Assembly: GCA_001683735.1 (NCBI GenBank)
Contig: LUGG01000041.1
Coordinates: 124,001 to 188,000 of the forward strand
Reading direction: 5' to 3'
Length of the DNA: 64,000 nucleotides
Source of the DNA: Grifola frondosa
Lineage: Eukaryota > Basidiomycota > Agaricomycetes > Polyporales > Grifolaceae
Part shown: positions 37,801 through 46,601 of the stretch, piece after piece
Numbering within the stretch: the first letter of the stretch is position 1
How the letters are laid out: each line of letters opens with the position of its first letter
The notes under the pieces: model-generated
What the model was told of the DNA's origin: nothing
Databases searched by the model: none
The model's input: only the letters and a program-made list of their open reading frames with translations
Translations under genes and position numbers: made by a program

Positions 37801-38183
37801 AGCGGTGTAAGGCTATCTTCAGTTGACGATGATGACTGTGAGAGAGGAGCTACCTGCTTCTTCGCAGGGGGCAGGGACTTGCGTCCGCGAGAGCGAGAAG
37901 CATGAGAGACACTGGGTTTGTGGCTGCTCGCCTGAGGCTTAGGGCGCTCCGTAGACAGCTTACGACTCGTCGGCAGTAATGGCTTATACTTGCCCTTCCC
38001 TCCATACTTGTACTTCACCCCACCTCTACCCTTCGATGGCTCGCCAAATGCGGGGCCAGTGGATTCCCGGTCGGATGGAGCTGGAGAGCTCTCCAGCTGC
38101 TCTGCCGCTAACTGCGACGCCTTCTTGGCTGCAGCTCGACGAGGAACAATCCTGTCAATGAGAGCGTCCGCCTCGTGGTACAT
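34857..38183 (-). CDS. PWWP-type chromatin protein, function unknown
   Basis: Large multi-exon protein. Exon 1 (38183-37260) is basic and Ser-rich (GRGGVKYKYGGKGKYKPL), then enters a PWWP-like module: DIGSLVWVKIDIHGN and DALWWPAKV, continued in exon 2 (37205-36530). Exon 2 also holds a second module of the same general kind, GELVLAREKRSFTQYWPAKL with PRYKVLFYDNKVR. Further exons: 36478-36003, 35909-35861, 35796-35731; then unresolved splicing to a final exon, about 35253-34857 (AVLQLLLWRSGQRRALGLLR...). A surplus base at TTT 36996-36998 breaks the frame after SPKKK. The start chosen is the ATG at 38183 (MYHEADALIDRIVPRR); an in-frame ATG at 38342 adds an unlikely leader. PWWP modules typically read methylated histone H3K36; binding here is inference. 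Confidence 0.65.
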
Positions 38184-38874
38184 GTTGGAATAGAATGTGC
38201 GATGGTGGCGATCCGTTTGCGAAGAGCCTAGTGTGATACTGTGATAAGGAGAGCTTTTGAGTGCAACACAGAAACCAATGGAGAATCTGACTAACAATGA
38301 ATGCGAATGATATACAGCAATACTGCGTGTAGAGCGTGGCAAACGGTGAAGGCGGATAGCTAGCCGAGGACGGATCCTGAGACCTGCGAGTCGTGTGCAG
38401 TGTCAACTACACGTTCCGTCACAATGTGACGTATTCGTGACACATAATGATAACGCGTCGAAACGCGTAACCGGCGCGTGACCGATCGCGTCTGAATTTT
38501 GTATATTTGACCCTCGTCGATTTCATCACGCACTAAATTTGCGGATAAAAATTTACAAATTTTATTAGACTTTCGCGAGCCAGTGTATAACCACAGGGAA
38601 GATGTTTGCAACTTGGTGAAGCCACACCCACTCCGAAATTCTCATTGATTCCTCACGACCAATGTAGTAACGTCGACATCTCACCTGCGTGAAGGTTGTT
38701 TATGCCACTTCAGTCGTTAGTCAGGCTTCAGACTTTTGAGCAGTTTCGAGTGGTAAGCCCAATTCGGTCCACTAAAGGCAGCATGCCACACAACTTCCAT
38801 CTGATCATATTACGATGGGTGACTGTGGCTTAGTTAGTAGGCCCGAAGCAGAGGTACAAGGACATAACTACAGA
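38184..38874 (-). promoter_or_regulatory. Upstream region of PWWP gene with two ACGCGT boxes
   Basis: ACGCGT occurs at 38453-38458 and 38463-38468, about 270-285 bp upstream of the PWWP-gene start, followed by GCGCGT near 38474. The region also takes in the 3' side of the secreted-protein gene. No gene was seen. Confidence 0.4.
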
Positions 38875-39678
38875 TCAAAGTATGAGTTTCAGAGCCAAAC
38901 CTGCGACACCCAACGCGGCGAGACCAGCCGATCCCGATCTCGCGGCCCCATTGCCAGTCTGACTAGCGGAGGCACCAGTGCTAGTCTGCGACGCGTTCGA
39001 ACTGCTCGATCTGGAGGTATTCGAAGACGAGCCTGTAGACGACGTCTGCGTCCCTGTATTCGATGGACCCGACGTCGCATTGGAACCAGCTGACGGGGTG
39101 CTGGTGGGGCTGGAAGTATTGCTGCTATTACCAGCGGCTGTCGTGGTGCCGGCATCGGTGGCAGAGCCGACCTGAACCTCCATCGGAATGGCTGTTTCGG
39201 TAACAGGACCTGACTCGATGGTGCCCGCGGCCGAGTCCACCACAGTGCAGAACGCAAGACTACCCGAGATGGCGCAATTGTCGTCGATGGATAGGCCGCC
39301 ATTGTCGTAGATGAGATGAGCATTGGAGGGTCCGGCGATGAGAGTCGCTGTCATAGCGTGGTCGTAGCTGTCAGTCCAATCACTTCACTCACAGAACTAG
39401 TAGCTATGGCTCACCTGAACCGAAGATACCAGCGTCCTGTGTGTAAGTACCACTGGTTACGCCGGGTCCGATTCTCCAAGTGGTCTGTCCGTCAGCTCCA
39501 ACGCCGAGTTCATCAGCGGTAATCGGCTGAGGGTCGAACCCCGGAATGTACAAGGAAACCTGGGCCGCAACGACTGAAGAAACAATCAGACCGAAAGAAA
39601 GAAGCGACTCGGAGAGGCCGTACATTGCACATAGGTCGCCGCTGACGCTAGGAGCATTGTGGAAGGAATATATTTCAT
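38875..39678 (-). CDS. Secreted Ser/Thr-rich, probably GPI-anchored protein
   Basis: Three exons: 39678-39624, 39573-39415, 39347-38875 (228 aa). The signal peptide is MKYIPSTMLLASAATYVQFV, with cleavage probably after VAAQ. A compact N-terminal region (VSLYIPGFDPQPITADELGV, with two Cys near DDNCAISGSLAFC) is followed by about 70 residues of Ser/Thr/Asn repeats. A short hydrophobic C-terminus (AGLAALGVAGLALKLIL) is preceded by small residues, as for GPI attachment. Cell-wall or plasma-membrane location is likely; the function is unknown. The same architecture is common in Agaricomycetes. Confidence 0.8.
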
Positions 39679-40261
39679 GGCGTGTAGTAGAAAGAGTGGA
39701 TTTTAGTAAAACCTGTTAATCCAGAGTGAGAGTGTTGTCGACAAGTAATAAAATAAAGATCAGACGCACGCAACCTTGGTAGACAACTATCAGAACCGTC
39801 CTCAAGGTTCAAGAGAAAACTCCTAGTTGTTGTTTGAGTGCATCAGCGTTGTTATAATGCATCTTTTATGTTCTGCCTAGACTTTGTTGTCGCAGGCTTG
39901 GCATCACAAACGAGTCCCGAATGATCCCGTTCAACATGCGGAATCCTCTTGTCGGCACGCTAACCCCGTCATGTATGGTCAAGGATGCATCCTAGTAGGT
40001 CCTAGCGTGTGCTTAGCAGGAAGACGCAAGGAAGACGTATCGACGTCGCATACGAACACTATTACCAATTACGGCAGTAATTACCACTTGCATCAAAATT
40101 TGCCGTCAATTAATTAAGCTTTAGGCTGTTTGATAGCACCAATTATAGCTCAGTAAATTATCGTAAAACACATAGGTAAATCTGGGCACCGTGAGGACAT
40201 CCTGTAAAATTACCGGTAAATTTGAGGGCATAATGAAATTCGCTAGAAGGCAGATTAGACG
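39679..40261. other. AT-rich intergenic flank of the transposon
   Basis: This is the upstream region of the secreted-protein gene. It ends with the left 9-bp target duplication GATTAGACG (40253-40261). No gene was seen. Confidence 0.5.
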
Positions 40262-40262
40262 T

Positions 40263-40385
40263 AGTCTCGTAACCAGACGGCATAGGGTGTGAGCGTGCCA
40301 CCGGGATCACGTGCTCCCCCTTCGGAGTTCAAACCGGAGAGCGAAAAACAGCAGCACGGACACACCCTATACCGTCTGGTGAATT
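40263..40385 (+). repeat. Hairpin unit 1 of the transposon
   Basis: The left stem 40272-40291 and right stem 40361-40380 are reverse complements at 19 of 20 positions (ACCAGACGG(C/T)ATAGGGTGTG). The loop carries a conserved core with CGAAAAACA and CAGCAC. Confidence 0.85.
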
Positions 40386-40510
40386 AGTCTCGGAACCAGC
40401 CGTTCTCTCCCTTCGGAACCCCAATCGGACATCGAAAAACACCAGCACAGAGAGGGAGAGAACGTCTGGTGAATTTGGTATAGGCGGGGGGGGGGATGGT
40501 CACATTCACG
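40386..40510 (+). repeat. Hairpin unit 2 of the transposon
   Basis: Same orientation as unit 1, offset by 123 bp. Stems 40395-40411 and 40454-40470 match at 16 of 17 (ACCAG(C/A)CGTTCTCTCCC). The loop core is CGGACATCGAAAAACACCAG. It is followed by GAATTTGGTATAG and a G10 tract at 40486-40495. Confidence 0.85.
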
Positions 40511-40880
40511 TGCCTTAAGACGCGCTCTACGCGTCGCGTCGCGCACGGCCGCATGTCATTTTGATGCGTGTACTCTCCGAATTGGCTCTTAATATTAATG
40601 AAAAAAAATTTCCTAACCATATTTTGTCATGTATATTGGTCTGAGACAGATTCTGCCTCATCTCGTCATAATTTGTTATCATCCAGTACTTACTCTCATA
40701 CATTGCTAGATGCTGACTAAGCGTTGGTAGTACGGAGACCGGGGCATTTTGATATGTTTAACAGCGTCGGACAGACCTCTTGGCTCTTTCAACTCATAGG
40801 GTGATCACTCGGTTGAGTTTTGTGGTATTTGGCCGTGCATACATAGCCTATCTCGAGCGTCGTTGAGAGCGATCTGACGC

Positions 40881-41095
40881 GGTCGGTCACAAAGCGTGAC
40901 CATCCCCCCCGCCTATACAAATCACCAGACTTATAGGTGTAGGTGTGCTGGGGTTTTCGATGTCCGATTGGTTCTGCGCCGGACTCTTCCGGTGGCGCAG
41001 CCGCCGTGCACAACTACCACTATAACGGCTGGTTACGAGACTACTGGTGAATTTGGTATAGAGGGGGGGGGGGTTCATCACGCTTGTGACCTGTC
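40881..41095. repeat. Palindromic hairpin unit 3 of the transposon
   Basis: The stem around 40924-40948 pairs with about 41012-41036 (ACCAGAC-TTATAGGTG versus ACCAGCCGTTATAGTGG). Outside it both flanks repeat in inverted order: a C7 or G11 tract (40904-40910, 41063-41073), then GGTCACAA and GACGCG. The whole unit is therefore one large imperfect palindrome. Confidence 0.75.
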
Positions 41096-41654
41096 GCGTC
41101 AAGCGCGCATTATCTCTCTCAACATCAAGCGCATTTCCTCCGTTCCTCTCGCAAAACTCCACTGAAAATATGCCCAAAAATATATATTATTTATGTACTA
41201 GCATGCCCGAAACACTCCCGCGTCGTTTTCGCATCCTGGACGGCTTCAGCGCAGTATGTCTCCCGCCTGCCTTGCTGCTCACGGCGGCGCAGCGCCGCCG
41301 ACAAACGCAGCTCGAGCGCGACCTTTGCGGAGCTCCCACTCATTCCTCGACTTCTCAATCTCGACCCCGATGGCATGCACATCACCCCTGCTGACTGGGA
41401 GTGCAGAGGTTGCAAGAATGAATATAAGTTGTTTGTGAAACAGCCCAGAATTGAATGCTACCTTAAAGCAAGCAAGAAACCTCACAGAAGTATAAACAGT
41501 TGTGCCAGAGAAGAAAGGGGATTTACAGAGTGTCGTAGCAGTGCTAATTTTGATAAGATATATATACCAAAAGGGGCGGGAACAAGCGGGAACACAGCGG
41601 AAACGCAAGATTGCAGCGCGTAAACACTCGCGTCAGACGCGTCAAAGAGCACGT

Positions 41655-41776
41655 GAATGTGACAACCCCCCCCCCTCTATACCAAATTCACCAGACGTTC
41701 TACCCCGGACCCGTGCTGATGTTTTTCGCTCTCCGATTGGGGGTCCGATAGGGTAGAACGGCTGGTTCCGAGACTA
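41655..41776 (-). repeat. Hairpin unit 4 of the transposon (inverted)
   Basis: Reverse orientation. Stems 41690-41705 and 41751-41766 match at 15 of 16 (ACCAG(A/C)CGTTCTACCC). The loop in reverse complement has CCAATCGGAGAGCGAAAAAC. It is flanked by a C10 tract at 41666-41675. Confidence 0.85.
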
Positions 41777-41832
41777 GATTAGACGCCCAATGGACAGAAA
41801 TGCGTTCGTGACACGTTGTCACATCACGCAGA

Positions 41833-42224
41833 ATGTCCTTCCTCCGTGCACTCCGACGTCCACCACGGCTTGAAATCCGTTGCTTGCCTCGGCGATGCTA
41901 CGCTACGGAGGCGAAGGCTGCTGAGGAGCCTGAGGGTACGTGCTGACAGATTTCTGTTAATTTATTGATCTTATACTTGTCTCTCTAGTCGTGGTCGCAA
42001 AATCTTCATGCCCGGAGAACACCATCCTAACGGGCGTGAACTACCTTAAGGGCCAGCAGCCTGTGCTAGCCCTTGCAGACGATCAGTACCCGCCATGGCT
42101 ATGGACGCTGCTCCAGCCAAAGGTACTTGTTGACGACGGCCCTGGGGGAAAGGCGGAGAAGTATAGGCTGAGAAAGGCCAATAGGCAACGGATACGGGAG
42201 CAGAATTTCATGAAGACGCAGTAG
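41833..42224 (+). CDS. Mitochondrial large-subunit ribosomal protein mL54
   Basis: Two exons, 41833-41935 and 41989-42224 (112 aa), with a 53-nt intron GTACGT...CTCTAG. The Arg-rich presequence (MSFLRALRRPPRLEIRCLPR) ends near RRCYATEA. The mature part SSCPENTILTGVNYLKGQQP, DDQYPPWLWTLLQPK and KAEKYRLRKANRQRIREQN fits the mL54 (yeast Mrpl37) family. Its promoter is cut by the transposon: only 47 bp lie between the right target duplication and the ATG. Confidence 0.9.
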
Positions 42225-43127
42225 CGGGCTTTTGGTCTACAGTGAGATTCTCGGGTTTGTCGACATCCGAATCAATTTGACATCTGCCATTGCAGTGTTA
42301 TGTGCATCGTTATGTGTCCGTACATTTATGTCCTCACAGTTGCGATTCTACCGATTTGAGTTCGCGCTTTTCAGGTGAGTTCATCTCGATCACAACATCG
42401 GTTTTGCTCGGACGGCCGGCGTCGCCAGCAACGATGCATCGTTGTACGAGTGAGTGCGAGTACACTCAGCGCGCAGCTTCGCAGGACCGCGCTATGGAGC
42501 CTCGCTTCTTGTCTTCCCAAACTGTTACGAGTTTGCACCCATATTCGGCCGCTTTGAGAACGTCGAGAATACGATTGACACAACGTTGTGCTTCGCAGTC
42601 CTGTACGCTCAAATACGAGCTGTGCATGGATACGCGAGACGGGCTGCTGACACCCTGCACTCGCCCGCCGTTCTTCAAATCCTTCTGATTCTTGCCTTGA
42701 CATCCCGCCCGCGGAGTTAACGACGGCGCTGGCGAGGAGATTCTGCACGCCAGCACCTTTTTCCTTCAGCTCTGGAAGTACTTATTTGCAAAGACGTCGA
42801 CATTTCTCGTAAACATACGTCAAGTCGTTATTTTCTGTGCGGCAGCTCGAAGGGTTCCATGATGTGAGTATATAAATGTGCGTATAACATGGATGCGAGA
42901 AATGCAGACGGCTATACTATGCAATGACCCATACGGATGCCATACTCCTACAAAGTCGTCTCGAACATACACCAAGAAATAAAAACCACCGCCCAGATAG
43001 AAGTCGTCATTGCGTGAACGTAAGCCATAAAGATGGGAACCAAGGACATGCACGCATGTTCGTGCGAGACGTAGATCGGCGAGGCATGGGGAATCTGGCT
43101 ATTACGAGTGTTCTATCGTAACCGGAT
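42225..43127. other. Convergent intergenic region, one doubtful minus-strand frame
   Basis: A minus-strand frame at 42466-42756 contains a protein-like stretch (QRCVNRILDVLKAAEYGCKL) but has no family match I know and no clear start. Otherwise this holds the 3' regions of mL54 and the transcription factor. Confidence 0.3.
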
Positions 43128-46100
43128 TCACGTACTGATATTCACGTCCGTGGCTTTTGACTGCTGCTGCGCGATGCCGAACGCGCCGTCGAGGCCGTGC
43201 TCGTTGAGCTCGACATTTTGCTTGTCCCGCGCAGGCGTGTTCGTGCCGGAAGGCAGCGGGGACATCCACATGCGCGGCGTGATGAGCCCGCTCCCTCCGG
43301 CTCCATACACGAAACCACCACTCAAGGCTCTCCATAGTGTTCGACGAGCCTATCAAAACCAATCAGCAAAACCCAACCTGATCTCAGCCACAACAACACC
43401 CACCCGGCATCAGCACGCTCTCCCAGAAGTCTGCGCTGAGGATGCTGTCCATCGACAGCATGTTCATGTCAACCGGAGGCGGGTTCGGCGCCATCGTGGC
43501 GGGAACGTCGAGATGTCCGCAACGGGCCCCATCTCTCCGCTGTACGCGAACGTCTCCAGCGGGTCGACAGCAGTGACGTGTCCCTGACTGTGGCCATTGA
43601 GTTGCGTGCCATTGCCCGACGCAACCTGCGCGTCTTGCGTGATCATCCCGTGGCCGTCCATGTACTGCGCAAACGATATGGCGCTTGCGGTATCCGTCTT
43701 TGCCGAGATCAGCGCCCGCAGGAAGCAGCTATAGAGCGCCGGCGCATGAAGGGGACTGGCTGCGACATTCTCGAAGGAGTTCGCTACGTCATTGACGATG
43801 GCGATCGTTTTCCGCTCATGGTCCAAGAATGCTTGGAACTCAGGCCGAAGAAGCTTGCGGATGATTAGCACACGCGTGAGCCACGTATGAGAAGGGAACA
43901 CACCTTCAGCAGACTGAGTACGGCATACGACCCCGACACGAAGTGCGAGTCCGGCGCGTACTTCAGGTATCCCTGTGGTCCCAACTCATCGCGAATCAAA
44001 GTGGCACAGCTAATCGCAGACGAATGGCACCGCGCGAAGAAATGCCCGATATCCACCGCGGAGCGCTCCAACGCGTTCTGCAGCCCGAACGAGTTGACGG
44101 TGAGCATCGCGTAGTTGAAATAGAAGTTCGCAATGAGCTCTCTATATTTACGGATATACTCCGTTTCGTCTAGAGAAATGACCAATGAACGGGCGAAGGC
44201 ACAACAATCCAATGAGATCACTCACTGTTGCCTACGCGTCTGATATTCATCCACTCGTGTTGCCATGCCAATAGTTGGGTCTCCATAGTCTTGATGACCA
44301 AAAGGAAGTCGCAGTCTACCTGAAGGCCCGAGGAATTGTTCGTCCCCGAATAGAGCAAATCTAGACTACGAGTCAAAATGCGCTGCAAGTCCTGCTCACA
44401 GATCACAGTTAGCATTGTCACCTTGCACGCGAACAACACGATACACACCGCATATGCTGCAAGCGAGATGTCCGAGGAGATAGCTGCAGGCGCGCGGGAC
44501 CACTGCGACGCATTGCGTATCACGAAACTACACAGCACACATCAGCGCCTTGAATAGCGGTTCAAATCCTCGGCGAGTTACACATACTCTTCCTTGATCG
44601 TGTAGGGCTTGCCCATCTGCGCGCTGAAACTTCGGTCCAGGCAGAAGCACAGAATCCATGTCCGCTCCCGGTTGTGCACCTCTCTATCGCGAGCCCTACC
44701 TTCCGCCGAGTCAGGGCTCACGACGGTGGTACGTCTGTGTAAATTCAAGTCCGTCGCCATCCTAAAATCCGCGGCGCAAGATAGTCAGCCATTGATTCGA
44801 TGAATGAATGGTCCCGGAAGATCGAGGAGTGTGCACACGATCATCCCGAGGAAATAGAAACAGCCCATACCTAATAGCCATTCCGAGAAGGAGCCATGTT
44901 TGATCCTGCTCATAGCGCTGCACGGGGCCACAACCCCACAGCGTGTTGAGTAGGTATGCCTGAACGATCTCGACGGATTTGTACCCCTGCGCCGGGACAT
45001 TGAAAGCGAGCTTCCTTGAAAGGTCCGATAACTTGGAATGCAACTCCTCGCGCGGAGCATAAAATCTTGAGGCAATGGCGCAGACTGGCGAAAATAGGAC
45101 GTCAAAGATGTCCGCATGGGAAATAATAGTTAACTCACTCGTGGTGAGGAGGAAAGGTGACCGCGAGCAGACCAATGACGGCGTGTGGAAGTCAGCATCG
45201 AGGAGGGGACAATGAAGCTATCACAGGCTGTCAGGGAATTATTCGGGCTCAATGCCTCGCACTCACATTCATATGATCGAAGTAGCTAAAACATCCGGCG
45301 GTCAATTCAGTAGCGCAGAAATACAAGGCCTCGGGCTCACATTTTGAATAACGCGACAACCTCTTCCGTGCTGACAAAACTCAACATTTCGGGCTGCACC
45401 TGACGTTCAATGTATAATCGCCGGAGGGGCAAGATTGTCATTGGTCCTAGAAGGGGGCCGTCAAATCGGAGCCCCGAGGAGCGAGAGGAAGGATCGTTGA
45501 CTTACCAGGCTTGAAGTAGACGTCACTGGCAACGCCCACTCTTTGCGCCTTGTCGGCAGGCGCTAGTCCAGAAGGTGTCGTCTTCGTAATGGCTTGCGCA
45601 CGGCGATTTGCCAGACTAGCCTCGGCTAGCAGACCAAGAGGATTTAGAGAATTGTCCGGGAGAGAATGTAGCTTTGGCGATGCTGGCGTATGTTGAGAGT
45701 GGTGGCGATGCAGAAGGTTAGGTGACGGCGGCGGGGAGGGTGAGGCGAGGAGGGCCTGCGTTGCCTGTGTCTGAATAGATGGAGAAGGCGATCGCGAAAC
45801 CATCCCGGAAGCAATGCTTGGGTTACCCAATGAGCGCAGCACCGTGTCTAGTGTCCGCTCCATCTTGCGGAGCGAGCGAGTCAAAATTTCGTGCTTTCTA
45901 GGGCTACCCTTCAGTTATCAGACGTTGCAGCGGAAGTAAGGATAGGACGCCCACTTTGTCGAGCGCTTTCCGCGGTTCGACTCCTCGAATATACATTCGT
46001 GATTACCCGTCTGGCAGCGTTTGCAAGGAGGGCCGTGCTCGGCGCCCACACACTTCATCTTGAGTCGTCGGCAAACCGTGCAAGCTCTGTAATGGGAGTT

Positions 46101-46601
46101 CAGCGGCGGAGGGCAGGAGGGACGGGACGTGGCTCACCGAGAGCCTCTCGTAGGCTTCGCCTTGGGCTCCTCGCCCTTCTCAGTGGCAGGGCTTTGCGCC
46201 TCTCCGTCCTCGTCCTTGCGCGGCTTCTTCCGACTGTCGGTGGAGATGCTGTTGGAGGAAGCTGGCCGCTTCCCGTTCCCATTTGATCCGGGGAAATTCA
46301 TAGGATCGTTCGGAGGCGTGCCCATTGTCTCGGAGCCTTGTGACGAAGGCGAAGAGAGGCTAGCGGGTAGGGTTAGATGGGGCGGGGGCATATGGTGCTG
46401 GGCATGCTGGTATTGATAGTACTGGGGAGGATAAAGTGCGAGAGCGGGATCAATGGGAATGGAGGGGGACGGGGGAGACTGCATCTGATGGGTGATGTGG
46501 TGTTCGTGCGGGTGGTGAAGGGTGATGGACTGGGACGAGTAGGAGGACTGTTGCTGCTGACCGAGATAGTAATCGGGGTAGGCTAAAGGAGTGGTCGACA
46601 T
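43128..46601 (-). CDS. Zn(II)2Cys6 transcription factor with fungal middle-homology domain
   Basis: The N-terminus (46601-46138) is Gln/His/Pro-rich (YYLGQQQQSSYSSQS). Exon 2 (46086-45955) encodes the zinc cluster ACTVCRRLKMKCVG ... PPCKRCQTGNHEC. Exon 3 (45897-45506) has the linker and coiled coil (ILTRSLRKMERTLDTVLRSL). Exon 4 starts 45446 (PMTILPLRRLYIERQVQPEM). Later exons form a Fungal_trans-type domain: CAIASRFYAPREELHSKLSD, VEIVQAYLLNTLWGCGPVQR, TDLNLHRRTTV and RERTWILCFCLDRSFSAQMG. The C-terminus is Gly/Asn-rich and ends at 43128. At least eight introns of about 50-60 nt are seen. DNA target and regulated pathway cannot be read from the sequence. Confidence 0.88.

Larger units (their letters stand above)
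40262..41776. mobile_element. Non-autonomous DNA transposon, 1515 bp, 9-bp TSD (MULE-like)
   Basis: The left end TAGTCTCGTAACCAGACGG (40262-40280) and the reverse complement of the right end, TAGTCTCGGAACCAGCCGT (41758-41776), match at 16 of 19 positions. The element is flanked by the direct repeat GATTAGACG at 40253-40261 and 41777-41785. A 9-bp duplication with terminal inverted repeats is typical of Mutator-like elements; 8-bp families (hAT, Zisupton-like) are alternatives. No transposase or other long coding frame is inside, so it is non-autonomous. The body contains four self-complementary hairpin units, each next to a C/G tract in three cases, and several GACGCG motifs. The right end is 56 bp from the mL54 start codon. 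Confidence 0.8.

Noticed and set aside
40486..41675. G tracts as telomere or centromere repeats
   Set aside because: They are pure mononucleotide runs tied to transposon units, not tandem telomere-type repeats.
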